NCBI RefSeq assembly: GCF_039544305.1
Contig: NZ_BAABLK010000005.1
Span: 1-64,000, forward strand
DNA from: Paeniglutamicibacter antarcticus_C
GTDB lineage: Bacteria > Actinomycetota > Actinomycetes > Actinomycetales > Micrococcaceae
Length of the DNA: 64,000 nt
Reading direction: 5' to 3'
Shown: piece by piece, positions 42,126 through 50,605 of the stretch
Layout of the letters: every line of letters starts with the position of its first letter
How positions within the stretch are numbered: position 1 is the first letter of the stretch
Position numbers and translations under genes: made by a program
Notes under the pieces: model-generated
Seen by the model: only the letters and a program-made list of their open reading frames with translations
What the model was told of the DNA's origin: nothing
The model's database searches: none

Positions 42126-43535
42126 ATGAGCTTGCGAGTCGGAATCATTGGAGCCGGACCCAGCGGAATGGCCCAGTTGCGGGCATTCGAAGCCGCACGC
42201 GCAAAGGGCGCCGACATGCCCGAAATCGTTTGCTTTGAGAAGCAGTCCGACTGGGGCGGCCAGTGGAACTACACCTGGCACACCGGAATCGACGGTTCCG
42301 GTGAGTCCGCGCATTCATCGATGTACCGCCACTTGTGGTCCAACGGACCCAAGGAATGCCTCGAGTTCTCCGACTACACTTTCGATGAGCACTTCGGCCG
42401 GCCGATTTCATCGTTTCCGCCACGCGCGGTCCTCTTCGACTACATCTCCGGACGCGTCGAAAAATCCGACGTCCGCAAGTACATCCAGTTCAACACCGCA
42501 GTCCGCTGGGTCAACTACGACGAGTCAACCGAGGAGTTCACACTCTTTAGCCAAGACGTAAAGACCGGCGAGTCCACGTCCTATGTCTTTGACAAGCTGG
42601 TGGTCTCCACTGGCCACTTCTCCACCCCGAACATCCCAGAATTCGAAGGAATCAACACGTTCCCCGGCGAGGTCCTCCATGCCCATGATTTCCGCGGCGC
42701 CGAGCGCTTTGCCGGCAAGCACCTGCTGATGATCGGCTCCTCATACTCCGCCGAAGACATCGGCATGCAGGCCCACAAGATGGGTGCCGCTTCCATTACG
42801 CTGAGCTACCGCAGCGCACCCATGGGCTTCGATTGGCCCTCCAGCACCGTTGAGCGCCCGCTGGTCACCAGCTTCGAGGGTTCCACCGCACACTTCTCAG
42901 ACGGCACCAGCGACGATTTCGACGCCGTCATCATGTGCACCGGCTATCTGCACAAGTACCCGTTCCTGTCCTCCGAACTAGCGGTGAACTCCCCCAACGT
43001 GCTTTACCCGGGGAACCTCTACAAGGGTGTCGTATGGCAGCAGAACACCAACCTGTTCTACCTCGGTGCACAGGACCAGTACTACACGTTCAACATGTTC
43101 GACGCACAAGCGTGGTTTGCGCGCGACGTGATGACGGGCAAGATCGCTCTTCCCTCAGAAGCGGAACGCGCCGCTGACATCCAGAGCTGGCTCGATGCCC
43201 AGGCAGCCATTCCGGACCACGACGGAGAAGCCGACTTCCAGACCGACTACGTTCGGAACTTGATCCAGGCGACCGACTACCCGGAATTCGACCTGGACGC
43301 CGTCGGCACGCTCTTCAAGGACTGGATGCGCCACAAGTCCGAAGACATCCTGGGCTATCGCGACAAGGCGCATCGTTCGGTGATCACCGGCACCATGGCC
43401 GAGACGCACCACACCCGCTGGATCAACGCCATGGACGATTCCCTTGAGCGCTTCCTCAACGGTCCGTCACAGAACATGAATACCCATGCGATGGCCACCT
43501 TGGATGCAGACGAAATCCTGAGCAAGGGCAAGTAG
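42126..43535 (+). CDS. tmm: Trimethylamine monooxygenase (bacterial FMO)
   Basis: Flavin monooxygenase of 469 residues that oxidises trimethylamine to its N-oxide with NADPH and oxygen. The FAD motif GAGPSG is at 9-14. CFEKQSDWGGQWNYTW, MYRHLWSNGPKECLEFSDYTF in overlapping segments, and the NADPH motif GSSYSAED at 204-211 match Tmm proteins more closely than Baeyer-Villiger or eukaryotic FMOs. GAGGAG lies eight bases before the ATG. No trimethylamine N-oxide demethylase or transporter is adjacent, so the later steps would be elsewhere. Sulfides and other tertiary amines are possible alternative substrates. Confidence 0.87.
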   Translation: MSLRVGIIGAGPSGMAQLRAFEAARAKGADMPEIVCFEKQSDWGGQWNYTWHTGIDGSGESAHSSMYRHLWSNGPKECLEFSDYTFDEHFGRPISSFPPRAVLFDYISGRVEKSDVRKYIQFNTAVRWVNYDESTEEFTLFSQDVKTGESTSYVFDKLVVSTGHFSTPNIPEFEGINTFPGEVLHAHDFRGAERFAGKHLLMIGSSYSAEDIGMQAHKMGAASITLSYRSAPMGFDWPSSTVERPLVTSFEGSTAHFSDGTSDDFDAVIMCTGYLHKYPFLSSELAVNSPNVLYPGNLYKGVVWQQNTNLFYLGAQDQYYTFNMFDAQAWFARDVMTGKIALPSEAERAADIQSWLDAQAAIPDHDGEADFQTDYVRNLIQATDYPEFDLDAVGTLFKDWMRHKSEDILGYRDKAHRSVITGTMAETHHTRWINAMDDSLERFLNGPSQNMNTHAMATLDADEILSKGK

Positions 43536-43565
43536 GCACCGGGAAAAAACTCGCACACCAAAAGT

Positions 43566-43611
43566 ACGGGTCTCGTTCATCCTCCCATCCGGGAGCGGGA
43601 GCGGGACCCGT
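43566..43611 (+). terminator. Nested hairpin after the monooxygenase gene
   Basis: ACGGGTCTCG and CGGGACCCGT form an outer stem with one mismatch, and CTCCC with GGGAG pair inside it, giving a long GC-rich hairpin 31 bases after the stop. No U-tract follows. It is the likely transcription end of the FMO gene. Confidence 0.6.
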
Positions 43612-43612
43612 G

Positions 43613-43969
43613 CTGCTTCATCCCTGTCCGGCATCTTGAACCCAGCTACCCAGGTCTATCCACGCCGTTGGGCACCGAGACTGGTCCAGGCATGAAGAAA
43701 TCCCTCGTAGCGGCAAAAGCGGTGTGCCGCCCTCATGGAGGGCCGGCTCCGGGTCTGCGCTTTCCGACGCAACCAGGCTGCAGCACTGCGCCTTCAACAA
43801 CAAGCCGGGCGTGAGCTGGCTGGTGTTCGGGCCTGGAAACCAGTCGCCAGATCTTACGCCTTCGTTTGGCAAGACCGGGATTCGGTCACACCCCAGTCCC
43901 ACCGCGGGCATAATCGCTGCCGCTGCTCCATGGTGCGGTGGTCGCGACAGTGCCCAGGGATGAAAAAGC
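43613..43969. other. No gene recognised
   Basis: About 355 bases between two terminators in a convergent intergenic space. Short open frames on both strands show no start signals or recognisable sequence. Nothing else was identified. Confidence 0.5.
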
Positions 43970-44022
43970 AAGAGGGCTGTTCCATGGCCACCTTGGGGGG
44001 TTGACCATGAAACAGCCCTCTT
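43970..44022 (-). terminator. Strong intrinsic terminator of the Rpf-LysM gene
   Basis: Eighteen-base arms (43970-43987 and 44005-44022) pair with a single mismatch, including the twelve-base perfect block AAGAGGGCTGTT / AACAGCCCTCTT. On the minus strand the stem is followed by GCTTTTTC, a proper T-tract. It lies 31 bases after the stop of the Rpf-LysM gene. Confidence 0.85.
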
Positions 44023-44053
44023 GGCCGTTCGTCCGCTCTTGGGAGGGACCGGA

Positions 44054-44809
44054 TTACTTGGTAGGCAGGCTCAGCGTCTGTCCAACGAAGATAACGTTGG
44101 CGTTAGGAACGACGTTCTGGTTCAGGGAGTACAGGCTCTGCCAGCTGCTCAGGCCCTGGGCCTGGGCAATCTTGAACATGGTGTCCCCTGACTTGACGGT
44201 GTAGTTCTTGCCCGAGTCCTTGACGTTCACGTTGATGGTCGGTGCCTTGGTTACCGGGGCAGCTGCGCGCTTGCCGCTGGAGGTGTAGCTCTTGGCCGGG
44301 ACCGACTTGGTCTTGTACGTCTTGGCCGAGTTCGACTTGTAGGTCGAGGGCTTGTAGCTCGAGGACTTGTAGCTCGAGGACTTCGTCTTCTGCGGGGTAG
44401 CAGACTTCGTCGTCTTGGGAACGGGCTTGTAGCTCTTGGCCACCGATCCCTTGCCTCCGGAGAGCCCCAACTTGGAGGAGCATGCGGGCCATGCGCCCCA
44501 GCCCTGGCCAGCCTTGACGCGCTCGGCGACACGGATCTGCTCTGACTTGGAAGCGTTGGCGGCGCTTCCGCTACCGCCGAATGCCTTCCAGGTCGAGTTC
44601 GTAAACTGCAACCCGCCCTTGAAGCCGTTTCCGGTGTTGATGCCCCAGTTGCCGCCCGATTCGCACTGTGCCAGTGCGTCCCAAGTGCTCGTGTTGGCTG
44701 CCGATGCCGGTGCTACCGACATGGCCATGGCTCCCCCAGCCAAGGCGATGGCTGCAACGGTAGCCGCACCGAGGCGAATGCTTTTGTTCTTGGTGTTCTG
44801 CTGGATCAT
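44054..44809 (-). CDS. rpf: Resuscitation-promoting factor-like transglycosylase with LysM domain
   Basis: Exported peptidoglycan hydrolase of 251 residues. A signal peptide ends near APASA (residue 38). The Rpf domain follows (about 39-115), with the catalytic Glu at about 50 in ALAQCESGGNW and GGLQFTNSTWKAFGG. A Ser/Thr/Lys/Tyr-rich linker (about 130-185) with repeated SSYK units spans the wall, and a C-terminal LysM domain (about 204-251), YTVKSGDTMFKIAQAQGLSS, binds glycan. GGAG precedes the ATG at 44809. Such proteins remodel the wall and wake dormant cells. A strong terminator lies downstream. Confidence 0.92.
   Translation of the reverse strand: MIQQNTKNKSIRLGAATVAAIALAGGAMAMSVAPASAANTSTWDALAQCESGGNWGINTGNGFKGGLQFTNSTWKAFGGSGSAANASKSEQIRVAERVKAGQGWGAWPACSSKLGLSGGKGSVAKSYKPVPKTTKSATPQKTKSSSYKSSSYKPSTYKSNSAKTYKTKSVPAKSYTSSGKRAAAPVTKAPTINVNVKDSGKNYTVKSGDTMFKIAQAQGLSSWQSLYSLNQNVVPNANVIFVGQTLSLPTK
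44336..44380. repeat. 15-bp tandem repeat in the Rpf-LysM linker
   Basis: Three adjacent 15-base units of the type cttgtagctcgagga; the last two are identical and the first differs at two positions. They encode the SSYK/STYK linker repeats on the minus strand and keep the frame. Copy number could vary between strains and change linker length. Confidence 0.8.
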
Positions 44810-45128
44810 GTTTCTCCAGTGCCATCCTCCGCATAAGTCGTCCAGGACCATCGTAGCGGCGTCGTCCGGCGTCGCAATCGACGTTCGAGTGGCTACCGCC
44901 GTAATGGACAACGCTGGATATCCGGTGGTAGTTGTGACGTGTTCCGTAACCTGCTGTTATAGAAACGTTACTTGATGACCGTACGACACTACCCCGGGTC
45001 CAAGTCAAGCCGAACAAACAAACAATTTACATTGTCCCAAGTCAGACTTTGAAATAAAATTTTTCACGTATAAAACCGACCAAGGTCTCGAAATTCGACC
45101 ACGAGGCGTCGTTACCAAAAAGAGACTC
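44810..45128. other. AT-rich upstream region of the Rpf-LysM gene
   Basis: This 319-base space contains the promoter region of the Rpf-LysM gene and the 3' end of the HAD gene on the same strand. The part at 45020-45080 is distinctly AT-rich. Read towards rpf, hexamers GTAACG, GTTACG and GTCACA occur close together (44916-44974 region), recalling MtrA-type boxes. No c-di-AMP (ydaO) riboswitch core, which precedes many actinobacterial rpf genes, was found. Confidence 0.35.
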
Positions 45129-45818
45129 CTATTGGCTGACTAGTGTCAATCCAAGGACCTTGGGAAGGTCCTTGACGCCCTCGAGTACCCAGCTGTGTGG
45201 ATGCTGTTCGAGAGCTTCGCGGCCAAGCGCCCCGGTGAGGACGCCTAACTCTTGGACGCCGGCGTTGTTGGCGGCTTTGAGGTCCACTACCGTATCTCCG
45301 CCAGCGATGACGTTGCGCACATCATGGACTCCGGTGGCTTCCATGACCCGGTGAATCATGTACGGAGCGGGCCTACCGGCTGCCACTTCATCACTGGTGA
45401 CCACGGCATCGAGCAATTGCCCTTTACCGATCCCCCACCCTAGGGTTTCCAGGATCGGCGTCGCAACCCCACGTGAGAATCCAGTCGTTAGACCAACCTT
45501 GATGCCCCGGGACTTGAGAACCCGCAAGGCCTCCTCTGCTCCCGGCAAGGCAACGGGCGGATTTGCCTCATAGCGCAGGGCCAACAGTTGGCGAAAAATA
45601 TCGAATTGCTTCGCCACAATCCTTGGATCCGACCTGATCCCCCCGAGCTCCATCAAGGCGGCGATGGCCTCGGCCTTGTCAGCGCCCATCCAGGCTTGCA
45701 GGTCCGCCCGATCAACACTGGCACCGGTCGCGGTGACCGCGTCCTCCAGAGCACGGTACACATCCCCGTGTTCGTCGACGGTGGTTCCTGCCATGTCCAA
45801 AACGACAAGTTCAATCAT
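45129..45818 (-). CDS. Phosphonatase-like HAD hydrolase
   Basis: A 229-residue HAD-superfamily enzyme of the phosphonatase-like branch, which cleaves the C-P bond of phosphonoacetaldehyde-type compounds through a Schiff base. The nucleophile is Asp8 in VLDMAGTTVDEHG, the form typical of phosphonatases. The cap has WMGADKAEAI, with Lys48 at the place of the Schiff-base lysine of PhnX. GLTTGFSRG is motif II and VIAGGDTVVDLKAANNAG motif IV. The ATG at 45818 lies within the end of the GntR gene (8-base overlap). It is shorter than classic PhnX and its substrate may differ. Confidence 0.87.
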   Translation of the reverse strand: MIELVVLDMAGTTVDEHGDVYRALEDAVTATGASVDRADLQAWMGADKAEAIAALMELGGIRSDPRIVAKQFDIFRQLLALRYEANPPVALPGAEEALRVLKSRGIKVGLTTGFSRGVATPILETLGWGIGKGQLLDAVVTSDEVAAGRPAPYMIHRVMEATGVHDVRNVIAGGDTVVDLKAANNAGVQELGVLTGALGREALEQHPHSWVLEGVKDLPKVLGLTLVSQ

Positions 45819-46632
45819 TGTTTTCTGCCTTACGTTGGTTGTTCTCATTCGGGTGACACAAGGGATCCGGACATGGGACGCGCACGAGGGCGGCCCCGGA
45901 CTCTCGGGTGTTTTCGATGACGAAGTTCGCCAGCCGCGGCAGGTATCTGTCATCAGAGCATTCAAGGATGCGACCTCCCGCCCTGTAGGTCAGCCGGCAC
46001 TCACGCAACAGCGATGAGCCCGCCGGCACTCCCAGAAGTCGGGCATCGGTGTCATCGGCGCCAACGGCATCGATCACATGCTTCCCCCTGGACAACTCGA
46101 TGCCCAAGGATGACAAGTGGCCAAAGATCGAGCCGCTGTCAGTATCAAAATCAAATAGTGCATCACCTGCTTCCGCAATGAAATTGCTACGTTCGACCAT
46201 GATCGGGGTTCCATCCAGCAGGCGCAGCCTCAAAACCTGGACGACCGGGGCCCCTGGTTCGATACGCATTTTTGCCGCCAGTTCCACACCGGCAGTGCGT
46301 CGCGCGATCTCCCAGGTTCGTTGTCCCGGCACTCGCTCCAGGGAATGGGCCCACTCCGAAAAGGACATGAAGGTAGCAAACGGTTGGGAAGGAACCGGGC
46401 GGGCCACCACCGGGGGCTTGCCACGCTTGCCCGCAATCAGTCCTTCGCTGCGCAGGCTGGCCAATGCCTGGCGCACCGTTCCCCTCGATACCCCGTTCTC
46501 GGTACACAACTGCGCTTCACTGGGCAGCGCCCTGCCCTCGGTCCATTCTCCCTGGGAGATCCTTTGGCGGAACAGGCAGCTCAGGCGCTGGTGGATGGGT
46601 TCACGGGTTATTGACGGCACGTACTTGAGCAT
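45811..46632 (-). CDS. GntR-family (HutC/PhnF-type) regulator
   Basis: A 273-residue regulator. The GntR winged helix is at about 8-70 with PIHQRLSCLFRQRISQGEW and NGVSRGTVRQALASLRSEGL. The UTRA sensor domain contains PGAPVVQVLRLRLLDGTPIM and VERSNFIAEAG. The ATG at 46632 opens the conserved domain; an open frame upstream overlaps the divergent gene and is not used. The gene is coupled to the HAD hydrolase by an ATGATTGA overlap and divergent from the oxidoreductase-phnDCE operon. It probably senses a phosphonate or product and binds the palindromes at 46691-46738. Confidence 0.9.
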   Translation of the reverse strand: MLKYVPSITREPIHQRLSCLFRQRISQGEWTEGRALPSEAQLCTENGVSRGTVRQALASLRSEGLIAGKRGKPPVVARPVPSQPFATFMSFSEWAHSLERVPGQRTWEIARRTAGVELAAKMRIEPGAPVVQVLRLRLLDGTPIMVERSNFIAEAGDALFDFDTDSGSIFGHLSSLGIELSRGKHVIDAVGADDTDARLLGVPAGSSLLRECRLTYRAGGRILECSDDRYLPRLANFVIENTRESGAALVRVPCPDPLCHPNENNQRKAENND

Positions 46633-46690
46633 ACAAGTGGAAACATTGGCATTCCGGGGAATTTGGTGAACTGCAAATGAACAGGTCAAC

Positions 46691-46738
46691 AACGGTTTAT
46701 CGACAAAATGAACCGTTGATGAACTTGTCTGAACAAGT
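46691..46738. promoter_or_regulatory. Two palindromes in the divergent phosphonate promoter region
   Basis: ACTTGT-CTGA-ACAAGT (46723-46738) is a perfect inverted repeat with six-base arms, of the size bound by GntR/HutC dimers. To its left AACGGTT (46691-46697) and AACCGTT (46711-46717) form a second inverted repeat with a thirteen-base spacer. Both lie between the GntR gene and the oxidoreductase start, so one repressor could control both directions. Confidence 0.5.
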
Positions 46739-46786
46739 GCCGTTCCGGCTTGCGCCACTGGCTTCGAGACGGCAAGTATCAATGCC

Positions 46787-47989
46787 GTGAACATCTTCAA
46801 GACGAACCCCGAAGCCACCGAAGAACCGGTGGCAAGTACCGATGTCCTGGTTGTCGGCGCGGGCATCATCGGCCTGGCCCACGCAGCACTAGCCCAGCAG
46901 AGAGGCCTGAGCGTCACCGTCATCGACCGCGACCACCGTGCGGTGGGCGCCTCGGTGCGAAACTTCGGCCATGCCTGTATCACCGCCCAGCATGGTGAGC
47001 TCCACGACATGGCGCAGGCCGGCAGGAAGCACTGGCTCGCCTTCGCCGCCAAGGCCGGGTTCTGGGCCATTGAGTCCGGCGCCCTGGTGGTCGCCGCGAC
47101 CGAGACCGAACTGCAATTGCTGCGCGAATTCTCCGCGTCCCGCCCAGCCGGACAAATCATGGTGTTGGATGCCGAGGCTGTCAGGGCCAAGCTCGGCCGC
47201 AGAAGCACCAAGGGCATCCTTGGCGGCGCATTCATGGCGGATGACCTGCGCGTGGACCCGCGCTCCACCGTCGGCAGCCTTGCCGCCTGGTTGAACACCC
47301 AAGGGAACGCCCAGGTGTCCTTCAATACAGCGGCGCTGGGCTTTGAACAGGACGGCGCGGGCAGCACCAAGGTACGCACCACCCGCGGCACCTTTATCGC
47401 GCAGCACGTATTCATCTGTGTCGGCCACGACGTGGACTACCTGTTCCCTGCATTGGCTGCCGAGCACCGGATCAAGCGTTGCGCCCTGCAGATGACGGCT
47501 GCTCCCGCGGCTGAGGGCAGCACCATCATCCCTGCCGTGCTCAGCGCAACTTCGATGCTGCGCTACGACGCCTTCACCCACCTGCCTTCGGCGAGCGCAT
47601 TGCGTGCCCAACTGACCGAAGCCCGCCCCGACCTGCTAGAGATCGACGCAAACGTGATGTTCACCCAGCGCCCTGACGGCACCTTGCTGCTCGGCGACTC
47701 CCACTCCCACGACCTCACCCAGGACCCGTTCCTCGCCGAGCCGACGACGCAGTTGCTGTTGGGGGCCGCTGCCCAACTGCTCGATGTGGAGGGTTTCGCG
47801 ACCTCAGAACGGTGGCAGGGCATCTATGCCTCCTCCGATGTCGCCCCGCTGCTAGTCAGTGACATCAGCGACTCGATCACGCTGGTCACGGTGACCAGCG
47901 GGATCGGCATGACCATCTCCTTCGGCCTGGCCGAGGCAAACCTCAACGCAATGCCCATCTCCCTACCCCACGCCACCCCCGCACGTTAA
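46787..47989 (+). CDS. FAD-dependent oxidoreductase of phosphonate loci (TIGR03364-like)
   Basis: An amine-oxidase-like (DAO fold) flavoprotein of 400 residues. The dinucleotide site TDVLVVGAGIIGLAHAALAQ and VIDRDHRAVGASVRNFGHAC are typical of the TIGR03364 group found in phosphonate operons. HRIKRCALQM and the C-terminal TSGIGMTISFGLAEANLN complete the FAD site. The listed start is a GTG; another GTG at 46829, just before the FAD motif, is possible. It is proposed to oxidise an (N-methyl)aminoethylphosphonate-like amine to an aldehyde, taking the place of a PhnW transaminase, which is absent here. Confidence 0.85.
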   Translation: MNIFKTNPEATEEPVASTDVLVVGAGIIGLAHAALAQQRGLSVTVIDRDHRAVGASVRNFGHACITAQHGELHDMAQAGRKHWLAFAAKAGFWAIESGALVVAATETELQLLREFSASRPAGQIMVLDAEAVRAKLGRRSTKGILGGAFMADDLRVDPRSTVGSLAAWLNTQGNAQVSFNTAALGFEQDGAGSTKVRTTRGTFIAQHVFICVGHDVDYLFPALAAEHRIKRCALQMTAAPAAEGSTIIPAVLSATSMLRYDAFTHLPSASALRAQLTEARPDLLEIDANVMFTQRPDGTLLLGDSHSHDLTQDPFLAEPTTQLLLGAAAQLLDVEGFATSERWQGIYASSDVAPLLVSDISDSITLVTVTSGIGMTISFGLAEANLNAMPISLPHATPAR

Positions 47990-48003
47990 GGACCATCCAC
48001 AGC

Positions 48004-48912
48004 ATGAAACCCTCACGCACCCTCGCCCTGTCCGTGGCCGCCATTGCCGCGCTCTCCCTGACTGCTTGTTCGTCCCCCCAGGCCCCGGCACACGCCAACG
48101 GCTTCTGTCCCACCGGTGAATTGAAGTTCGGCATCGAACCCTTCGAAGACCCGTCCAAGCTCGAACCGGCCTATCAGGTCCTGGCCTCCGCCTTGGGTGA
48201 GGAACTTGACTGCTCCATCGAGGTCCAGGTCGTAGAGGACTATGCGGCCGAGGTGCTGTCCATGCGCAACGGCAAACTCGATCTGGGGCAGTTCGGCCCG
48301 ATGGGCTACGTCTTCGCATCCACGAAGGCCAACGCAGAGCCGCTGGTGTCCTTCGGAACCGCAGATGGAAAAATCTCCTCCTACACCGCAGGCATCTGGG
48401 TACCGGTGCATTCCGGCATCCGATCCATCGGGGATCTTCACGGCAAGGACCTTGCCCTTGGCTCGGTCGGTTCCACCAGCGGGGATGTGCTGCCCCGATA
48501 TGGGCTGAAGGAGGCGGGGATCTCCGAGGACGAGTTGAGCATGAACTACGCAGGCGGGCACCCCGAGGCGCTCCTGGCCCTGGCCAACGGTACTGTCGAT
48601 GCAGCCCAGATCAACTCCCAGACCTTGGCCAGCGCCCAGGAATCCGGTCACTTCGACAAGTCCGGCTTCCGACAGATCTGGCAGAGCGAATCCATCCCCA
48701 ATGACCCGATCACGGTCTCGGCCGATGCCGCCCCGGAGTTCAAGGCAGCGGTGAAGGACGCCTTGCTGAACCTGGCCCCGGGCGACATCGAGGCCGTCGG
48801 CAAGTTCCTTGACGTCACACCGGCCGGCCCGCTGATCGAAGTCAGCAAGGACACCTACGCCCCGCTCTTCGACCTCGCCCACACCATGGGCCTGACGGAA
48901 AAGGACATCTAA
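48004..48912 (+). CDS. phnD: Phosphonate ABC transporter binding lipoprotein
   Basis: A 302-residue lipoprotein with lipobox SLTACSS (Cys22) of the PhnD/SsuA-like family. LKFGIEPFEDPSKLEPAY corresponds to the family opening; VEDYAAEVLSMRNGKLDLGQ and LGSVGSTSGDVLPRYGLKEA contain the anion-binding Ser/Thr loop. It begins 14 bases after the oxidoreductase stop and its stop overlaps the phnC start (TAATG). It captures a phosphonate outside the membrane and passes it to PhnE. Confidence 0.92.
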   Translation: MKPSRTLALSVAAIAALSLTACSSPQAPAHANGFCPTGELKFGIEPFEDPSKLEPAYQVLASALGEELDCSIEVQVVEDYAAEVLSMRNGKLDLGQFGPMGYVFASTKANAEPLVSFGTADGKISSYTAGIWVPVHSGIRSIGDLHGKDLALGSVGSTSGDVLPRYGLKEAGISEDELSMNYAGGHPEALLALANGTVDAAQINSQTLASAQESGHFDKSGFRQIWQSESIPNDPITVSADAAPEFKAAVKDALLNLAPGDIEAVGKFLDVTPAGPLIEVSKDTYAPLFDLAHTMGLTEKDI

Positions 48913-49721
48913 TGAGCACCATGCACCTTCCGCTGCCCCGATTGGTCCCTGCCCACGGTTCCGGGAAGCCGATCCTTCAGGTGGAAAACCTCACCAAGTC
49001 CTTTGCCGGGCGCACCGTGCTCGATGGGGTCGGCTTCACCCTGGCACGCGGTTCCGTCGTTGCCTTCCTGGGTGCGAACGGCTCGGGCAAATCCACGACC
49101 CTGAAGTGCGTCATGGGACTGGAGTCCCCCGACGCCGGATCCATCAGGTTGGACGGGACCGAGCTGACCGCCTTGCGCGGTTCCGGGTTGGCTCGGGCAC
49201 GGGCCCCAATGGCCATGGTGTTCCAGAAGATCCACCTGGTACCGCGTCGCACCGCGCTGGAAAACGTTTGCGCCGGAGCCCTTGGGCGATACGGCGGTGC
49301 CGCTTCGATCAGCCCGATGTTCTTCCCTCGCGAGCTGAAGGAGGAAGCGATGGCTGCCCTGGCCCGGGTCGGGATGTCGGACCGTGCCCACGAAAAGGCC
49401 GGCAGGCTCTCCGGCGGCCAGGCCCAACGCGTGGCGGTAGCCCGCGCCCTGTGCCAGCGCGCCAGCGTCCTGCTGGCCGACGAGCCAGTTTCTGCCCTTG
49501 ACCCGCGGGCCGCCGAGGAAGTCATGGCACTGTTGGCCCAACTCGCCCACGAGGAAAACCTGGCGGTTGCCGCGGTGCTGCACCAGCCTGACCTGGCACT
49601 GCGCCACGCCGATGAGGTCATTGGGCTGGTCAATGGCCGCATCGAATACGCCGGGGACATCTCCGGGCTGGACACATCCATGCAGAGGCGCCTCTACACA
49701 CCGAATCGAGCAGCTGCATGA
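48912..49721 (+). CDS. phnC: Phosphonate ABC transporter ATPase
   Basis: A 269-residue ATPase with Walker A GANGSGKST, Q-loop MVFQKIHLVPRRTALEN, signature LSGGQAQRVAVARAL, Walker B VLLADEPVSALD and an H-loop VLHQPDLALRH. The FQKIHLVPR and SGGQ(A/Q)QRV forms are typical of PhnC. It overlaps phnD by one base and phnE by four (ATGA). Confidence 0.92.
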   Translation: MSTMHLPLPRLVPAHGSGKPILQVENLTKSFAGRTVLDGVGFTLARGSVVAFLGANGSGKSTTLKCVMGLESPDAGSIRLDGTELTALRGSGLARARAPMAMVFQKIHLVPRRTALENVCAGALGRYGGAASISPMFFPRELKEEAMAALARVGMSDRAHEKAGRLSGGQAQRVAVARALCQRASVLLADEPVSALDPRAAEEVMALLAQLAHEENLAVAAVLHQPDLALRHADEVIGLVNGRIEYAGDISGLDTSMQRRLYTPNRAAA

Positions 49722-50536
49722 ACACGTCGGCCCCCACCCTCGTGGTCCCCAAGATCCCGAACTCCCGATGGCGGATCACTTCGATCGCCACCCCCATCGC
49801 GGTGTTCCTCATCCTGCACGTCTTCGCCTTCCGCGGCACCGAATTCGAACTCGGGGCGCTGGCATCCGGCGCCGAGGGCATGGCCGCCTTCCTCTCCGAT
49901 GCCTTCCCACCGGATCTTCACTGGGACTCCGTGCTGTCCCCCGCTCTCGAAGCCACCATCGTGACGTTGTGGATCGGTTTGCTCGGCACCACGCTCTCGA
50001 TCCCCAGCGCGCTGCTGCTGGCGGTGCTCGCCTCGCGCTCCACTACCCCGCACCGGATCACCTACCAGCTCTCGCGTGCCGTCCTGTCATTCTTCCGTGC
50101 GGTTCCCGACATTGTCTTCGCCCTGGTTTTCGTTACGGCCGTCGGGCTTGGTCCCTTTGCCGGGGTGCTCGCGTTGATTTGCCACAACACCGGTGTCATG
50201 GGCAAGCTGTGGGCCGAGTCGATGGAGGAAACCGACTCCGGTCCTCAGCAGGCGTTGGCCGCCTCCGGGGCATCACGCCTGCAACAGGTCACCCATGCCG
50301 CGTTGCCTATGGTGTTGGGCCAGTTCGTTGGTTTGCTGCTCTACCGCTTCGACGTGAACGTGCGCTCCTCGCTGGTGCTCGGGCTGGTCGGGGCAGGCGG
50401 CATCGGGTTGCTGATCAACCAGTCCATAAAGTCCTTCCAGTTCGATGCGATGCTCACCCAGATCATGGTGGTCCTGGTCCTGATCATCCTGGTCGATTGG
50501 CTTTCCTCCTTCGTGCGTCGCAGGCTCGAAGTCTGA
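49718..50536 (+). CDS. phnE: Phosphonate ABC transporter permease
   Basis: A 272-residue permease with about five to six helices. SRAVLSFFRAVPDIVFALVF is the conserved PhnE helix pair. The coupling loop lies around GPQQALAASGASRLQQVTHA, and GLLLYRFDVNVRSSLVLGLV with GAGGIGLLINQSIKSFQFD is diagnostic. It is the last gene of the operon; the following gene starts about 70 bases later with its own likely promoter. Confidence 0.92.
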   Translation: MNTSAPTLVVPKIPNSRWRITSIATPIAVFLILHVFAFRGTEFELGALASGAEGMAAFLSDAFPPDLHWDSVLSPALEATIVTLWIGLLGTTLSIPSALLLAVLASRSTTPHRITYQLSRAVLSFFRAVPDIVFALVFVTAVGLGPFAGVLALICHNTGVMGKLWAESMEETDSGPQQALAASGASRLQQVTHAALPMVLGQFVGLLLYRFDVNVRSSLVLGLVGAGGIGLLINQSIKSFQFDAMLTQIMVVLVLIILVDWLSSFVRRRLEV

Positions 50537-50605
50537 TGCGGACCCCGTTCCCGGCTCGACTAGACTAAAAATCCCAGTCAGTCGAGAAGAGCCGGAGCGT
50601 CATCG

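Noticed and set aside
44810..45128. c-di-AMP (ydaO) riboswitch before the rpf gene
   Set aside because: Expected in many actinobacteria, but the conserved core strings were not found on reading the leader.
45811..47415. A 534-codon version of the GntR regulator
   Set aside because: The first 261 codons are antisense to the oxidoreductase gene and lie across the divergent promoter palindromes. The regulator domain begins at 46632.
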